Assembly: GCA_030747575.1 (NCBI GenBank)
Contig: JASLKI010000393.1
Location: forward strand, 1 to 9,106
Length of the DNA: 9,106 bases
Source of the DNA: Verrucomicrobiota bacterium
GTDB lineage: Bacteria; Verrucomicrobiota; Verrucomicrobiia; Limisphaerales; UBA1096
Direction of reading: 5' to 3'
Shown: one piece after another, positions 5,856-9,106 of the stretch
How the letters are laid out: the number at the start of each line of letters is the position of its first letter
Numbering within the stretch: position 1 is the stretch's first letter
The notes under the pieces: generated by a model
Seen by the model: only the letters and a program-made list of their open reading frames with translations
Databases searched by the model: none
Told to the model about the DNA's origin: nothing
Position numbers and translations under genes: made by a program

Positions 5856-5877
5856 TGTGTTCTTCATGGAGAACACA
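5856..5877 (-). terminator. Perfect hairpin after the haem-dehydrogenase gene, without a U-run
   Basis: TGTGTTCT (5856-5863) and AGAACACA (5870-5877) are exact inverted repeats around a 6-nt loop, giving an 8-bp stem. On the minus strand the hairpin lies 8 nt past the dehydrogenase stop (5886-5888), where a terminator or a 3'-end-protecting stem is expected. The following minus-strand bases (ATTAAGATCCC) are not a U-run, so this is not a textbook intrinsic terminator. Confidence 0.5.
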
Positions 5878-5885
5878 GTCTGGCT

Positions 5886-8800
5886 CTAATTCATAGTGGC
5901 GAGGTAGGCAACCAGATCGCGAATCTGTCGCAGGTTAAGAATCGTTTTGGGGTCGGGCATCGTGCCAACGGATTTCGATTGGGATTTAATTTCGGAGGTG
6001 GCAAAGGATTCCCGTGAGTTGTCAGGTAGATTGACGGTTATGCCGTCATCACCCTCGCTCATCAACGTGCCGCTGACCGTGCGCCCGTCCGTGAGTTGCA
6101 CTGTGACGATCCCGTAACCAGGGACGATTTCGGCCTGTGGATCGACGATGGACTGGAGAAGATATTCGCGCGAATGGCGTTTGGCGATGCCTTCCAAGCT
6201 CGGCCCAACCTGTTTGTCGATCTGTTTCAACGCATGACACTTCGAGCATTGGGCCTGTGCGTGACCGAAAAAGATACCACGACCTTTTTCGGCGTTACCG
6301 CCCTGCAGGGCAACGCCATAGCGTGCCATGACACCCTTCTTGTTAATGGAATTTTGATACTGCTCCAACTGCAGCTTGAGCTCCGTGTAGTCACGCGTGG
6401 CAGTGGTGGCGGTTTCGAGAACTTCCAGCTGGATATCCGGGGCGATTCTCCCCGCGATCAGTTCCTTGACGAGCTGTTCGATGATCGACTTCTTTGACGG
6501 CAGCCTTGGCACCATTTTGATCGCCTGCTGCAGTTCAACGATGTCACCGGAATTTTTGAGTGTCGCCAGCAGGTAGCTATTGACGGCAGACCTGCCCTGT
6601 TTGGCCTCCGTCAACTCCTGCGCGGCGACCACTCGAAGCTCAGGAGACTTGGAGTACAGGGCCTTGACACCGACCGAAGTAAACAGGGCGAGATCCTGTT
6701 TCCTTAGCCAGCGCAGCCATGCCTTGCGCACGGTGCTCCGTTGTCCTTCGTCCAATACGAAGCCAGCCACTTGATCCCGTTGTGCCTTGTTCGGCTTGAT
6801 GCTCTGTAATACCGAGATGGCTCGTCGCGAAACCTTGTCGTCAGCGTCATTTGCCAAAGACCAGATTTCAGGGCCAATAGCCGCACTGAGCGTGTCCAGG
6901 TCACCCGCTGGAATGGGAAAATAACGCCCGTCTATTGGATCCAGTGTCGATGCCTGCGGCCAGGATTGGAGGGCGTAAAGCGCTTCAACACGTAGCGCGC
7001 GACCCAGATTTGGAGTGGCCAGAAAACCGGAGATGCGCTTGGCGGAGGCGATGGTGCCGAGGCGACGATTGGCGGCAATTGCACGGACGTTAACTGGGGC
7101 CGAATGTTGCGGATCGAGCGCCGCCGCAACTGCGGCAAGAGCCTTTGGGTGCTCCACAAAGGTTTGAGGTGCAGCTTCGTCGTAGATGGCTCGGACGGCG
7201 TCGCTCATGACTTGTGGTGAAGCATCGTTGACAAAGGCCGTCAATTCCTTGACGGCCCGTAGTCGCCTGAGGGCGACGACGGCAGCAATACGCATGGCCT
7301 CCGAAGGGTATCCGGCGTAGGCTTCCAGCTCTCTTGGTGTGGCAACACCGACCAGGCCGGTGACGCCGGCATGGCGCAAAACGGGTTCCTTGTTGTCAGT
7401 CGCAACAATCAGTTCGGTGAGGGCGCCCAACGCATTCTTGCTCTTGAGCTTGCCGCAGGCGATGCCGGCCATCAGACGCACGCGCGGCGACAGATCGCGA
7501 AGCAGGACAGGTATTCGGTTGTCGGGATCAAAGCCAAGCTCGCCTGCCCAGCGGGCGGTCTGGGCACGCAGTTCATCACTGTCGTCGGCACACAGAACCG
7601 CAAGCAAGTCCCGATCCCTGTGCTTAAGTTGACCCAGTCCCCACAAACTGTGCAGTCGAGGGAAAAACTCGGCCTTGCGATCCGCTGCCAAGACGCGCAG
7701 GGCCTTGATCTCACGACGGGCGACAAGTGCAAACTGCGCTTGCTGGCGGATTCGGCGATCGGTGTGGCCAAGAAGTGCAAGCAGTTCAACAACGGTCTGC
7801 TTGTTGAAGCCTTTGGCCAGGATCGCCTTTACCTGGACCATCTTTTGCGTATCGGCGCCTGCCTGCAGGGTCCACAGTTGGCTCATCCCGCCACTCGGCC
7901 TCCAGAGGGTGAAATAGAGGCGTCCATCCGGTCCAAAAGTCGACGTTAACACCTGCCAGGCAAGTCCTTGGATGAGGATGTGATCGCCCTGTCTTTTGAA
8001 ACCGGCCCCGTCGGCAATCATCCTGAAGGCACGAATATCACCTTTTCCACCCAGGAAAAAATGATCCCTGTAGGCGCCGCCCAGTGCTGTGCCCGGCTGA
8101 AACGAGAATGCGGCCGGGGCGTTCCAGCTGTTCTCAATGGCAGGCAGGAGGTGAGAAGGCTGACCCTTGTGAAATGGAACCCACATCTTCTCTGCCAGCC
8201 ATGGGTTATAGAGGTCCTCCCGCGCAGCCCGAACCAGGGTGGTGTTCCGATATTGATAATACATGCGCCATCCCGAGTCCGAACCTTCAGGCAGATAGAC
8301 AAGGCGCTCCCGCTCCCCTTGGAAATCAGCGTCATGGTCGACGGAAAAGATATTGCCATGGTTATCAAAATCGAAGTACTGGCAGTTGCGCAGACCACTG
8401 GCAAAAACCTCGAACTCGCTTCCGTCAGGGTTGCAGCGCAAGATGCAGCCGGAATGCGGGTTACTGACACGCGTCCCCTTTTTTGTCAGGACATCCACAC
8501 CACGATCGCCCATGCTCCAATAGAGCTTGCCGTCATAGCCTTGGACAATGCTGTGGAGGTCATGATTGCCGTAGCCGATGTGGGGGGCGAAGCCATGGGC
8601 AATACTCTCCCTGCGGTCCGACACCCCGTCGCCATCTGTATCGGTCAACTTCCAGAGATCGGGAATAATCGTGGTGTAGACGTGTCCGTCGATCGGCGTG
8701 ACGCTGTGGGCGACCCCAGTCAGGACTTTGTTGAAGCCGTCGGCAAAAAGTGTCGCCTTGTCAAACACCCCATCGGCGTTCTCGTCTTGCAGTGTGTAGA

Positions 8801-9106
8801 TCTTCTCGCTGCGCACCGACAAGTCCTTGACGTCCACCTTGCCGTCACCGTTGTAGTCGCCCACCCCCTGGCGAGCGGCGATTTGTCGTGAGTAATTCTC
8901 CATTATCCACTGGCGCTTTGCTTTTGTGGATATCAGTTCCATGTCCTGTTCGTGTAGGAACGGCGATTGAATAAGGCTGATCTCCTCACGCTGCTGCCGA
9001 ACAGTCTCGGTGACGTAGACCGTACCGTCGGAACTGATCCCAACCCCCATGATCGGCTTGGGCATGGAATCGCCTCCCATGACAGGCACCGCCAGCAGTC
9101 CGTCAC
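5886..9106 (-). CDS. PVC-type membrane-bound dehydrogenase: propeller, HEAT-like repeats and C-terminal c-type haem domain (5' end outside window)
   Basis: The frame is open from the right edge to the TAG at 5886-5888, giving over 1,070 visible residues. The true start and any signal peptide lie beyond 9106; a GTG at 9087-9089 is only an internal codon. Residue numbers below count from it. Residues 5-410 form a PQQ/sorbosone-dehydrogenase-like beta-propeller (SSDGTVYVTE, HGFAPHIGYGNHDLHS, KLYWSMGDRG, PHSGCILRCNPDGS, FGPDGRLYFTLWRP). EF-hand-like calcium loops occur at 78-89 (DYNGDGKVDVKD), 102-110 and 150-161 (DTDGDGVSDRRE). About 420-900 is helical and HEAT-like. The C terminus has a haem site CSKCH (948-952) and a probable axial Met1044 in GTMPDP. 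This is the architecture of the Planctomycetes/Verrucomicrobia putative membrane-bound dehydrogenase with haem-binding domain (TIGR02604 and TIGR02603). It would oxidise a sugar or aldehyde in the periplasm and pass electrons through the haem; the substrate is unknown for most of the family. The next gene on this strand is the tandem esterase, 142 bp downstream. Confidence 0.94.
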   Translation of the reverse strand, partial: DGLLAVPVMGGDSMPKPIMGVGISSDGTVYVTETVRQQREEISLIQSPFLHEQDMELISTKAKRQWIMENYSRQIAARQGVGDYNGDGKVDVKDLSVRSEKIYTLQDENADGVFDKATLFADGFNKVLTGVAHSVTPIDGHVYTTIIPDLWKLTDTDGDGVSDRRESIAHGFAPHIGYGNHDLHSIVQGYDGKLYWSMGDRGVDVLTKKGTRVSNPHSGCILRCNPDGSEFEVFASGLRNCQYFDFDNHGNIFSVDHDADFQGERERLVYLPEGSDSGWRMYYQYRNTTLVRAAREDLYNPWLAEKMWVPFHKGQPSHLLPAIENSWNAPAAFSFQPGTALGGAYRDHFFLGGKGDIRAFRMIADGAGFKRQGDHILIQGLAWQVLTSTFGPDGRLYFTLWRPSGGMSQLWTLQAGADTQKMVQVKAILAKGFNKQTVVELLALLGHTDRRIRQQAQFALVARREIKALRVLAADRKAEFFPRLHSLWGLGQLKHRDRDLLAVLCADDSDELRAQTARWAGELGFDPDNRIPVLLRDLSPRVRLMAGIACGKLKSKNALGALTELIVATDNKEPVLRHAGVTGLVGVATPRELEAYAGYPSEAMRIAAVVALRRLRAVKELTAFVNDASPQVMSDAVRAIYDEAAPQTFVEHPKALAAVAAALDPQHSAPVNVRAIAANRRLGTIASAKRISGFLATPNLGRALRVEALYALQSWPQASTLDPIDGRYFPIPAGDLDTLSAAIGPEIWSLANDADDKVSRRAISVLQSIKPNKAQRDQVAGFVLDEGQRSTVRKAWLRWLRKQDLALFTSVGVKALYSKSPELRVVAAQELTEAKQGRSAVNSYLLATLKNSGDIVELQQAIKMVPRLPSKKSIIEQLVKELIAGRIAPDIQLEVLETATTATRDYTELKLQLEQYQNSINKKGVMARYGVALQGGNAEKGRGIFFGHAQAQCSKCHALKQIDKQVGPSLEGIAKRHSREYLLQSIVDPQAEIVPGYGIVTVQLTDGRTVSGTLMSEGDDGITVNLPDNSRESFATSEIKSQSKSVGTMPDPKTILNLRQIRDLVAYLATMN

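Noticed and set aside
7968..8891. A 307-residue plus-strand frame antisense to the haem-dehydrogenase
   Set aside because: It covers the conserved propeller and calcium-loop coding region of the minus-strand gene, has no family features of its own, and no start signals are seen.

Overview
The window most likely comes from a high-GC member of the PVC superphylum. Verrucomicrobiota is the first guess and Planctomycetota the alternative. The strongest evidence is the large minus-strand protein at the right edge. It joins a PQQ/sorbosone-dehydrogenase-like propeller, a helical HEAT-like repeat region and a C-terminal CxxCH haem domain of the type described from Pirellula and Verrucomicrobium. An exported formylglycine sulfatase, an exported esterase and start codons with poor Shine-Dalgarno sequences fit the same lineage. 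Nothing here identifies a genus.

Layout, left to right. (i) 1-802 (+): the C-terminal two thirds of folC, cut by the left edge. (ii) 844-918 (+): tRNA-Glu(CUC), with a good sigma70-type promoter whose -35 box overlaps the folC stop codon. (iii) 948-1316 (+): a 122-residue RelE/ParE-fold protein that starts 29 nt after the tRNA CCA and has no antitoxin gene beside it. (iv) 1318-1935 (-): a small zinc-binding HNH endonuclease-family protein, convergent with the RelE-like gene and separated from it by one base. (v) 1936-2056: a 121-bp divergent intergenic region. (vi) 2057-3553 (+): an exported type I sulfatase. (vii) 3575-5743 (-): an exported protein carrying two alpha/beta-hydrolase domains in tandem, starting at TTG. 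(viii) 5744-5885: a 142-bp gap with a perfect 8-bp-stem hairpin, a candidate promoter and an 8-bp direct repeat of period 20. (ix) 5886-9106 (-): the haem-dehydrogenase, whose 5' end lies beyond the right edge. No stretch over 300 bases lacks a gene.

How the genes may work together. The left part (folC, tRNA, RelE-like, HNH) is mostly housekeeping plus small nucleic-acid-related proteins. The right part looks like a carbohydrate-processing locus acting outside the cytoplasm. The sulfatase would remove sulfate esters, the tandem hydrolase would remove ester groups (acetyl or glucuronoyl-type), and the dehydrogenase would oxidise a sugar or aldehyde and pass electrons through its c-type haem. 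This joint role is inferred from families and neighbourhood. The sulfatase is on the opposite strand from the other two, so they do not form one operon.

I see no CRISPR array, insertion sequence, integrase or phage gene. The points most worth checking are the antitoxin-less RelE-like gene immediately behind a tRNA, the double-hydrolase protein, and the small regulatory structures in the two intergenic regions.
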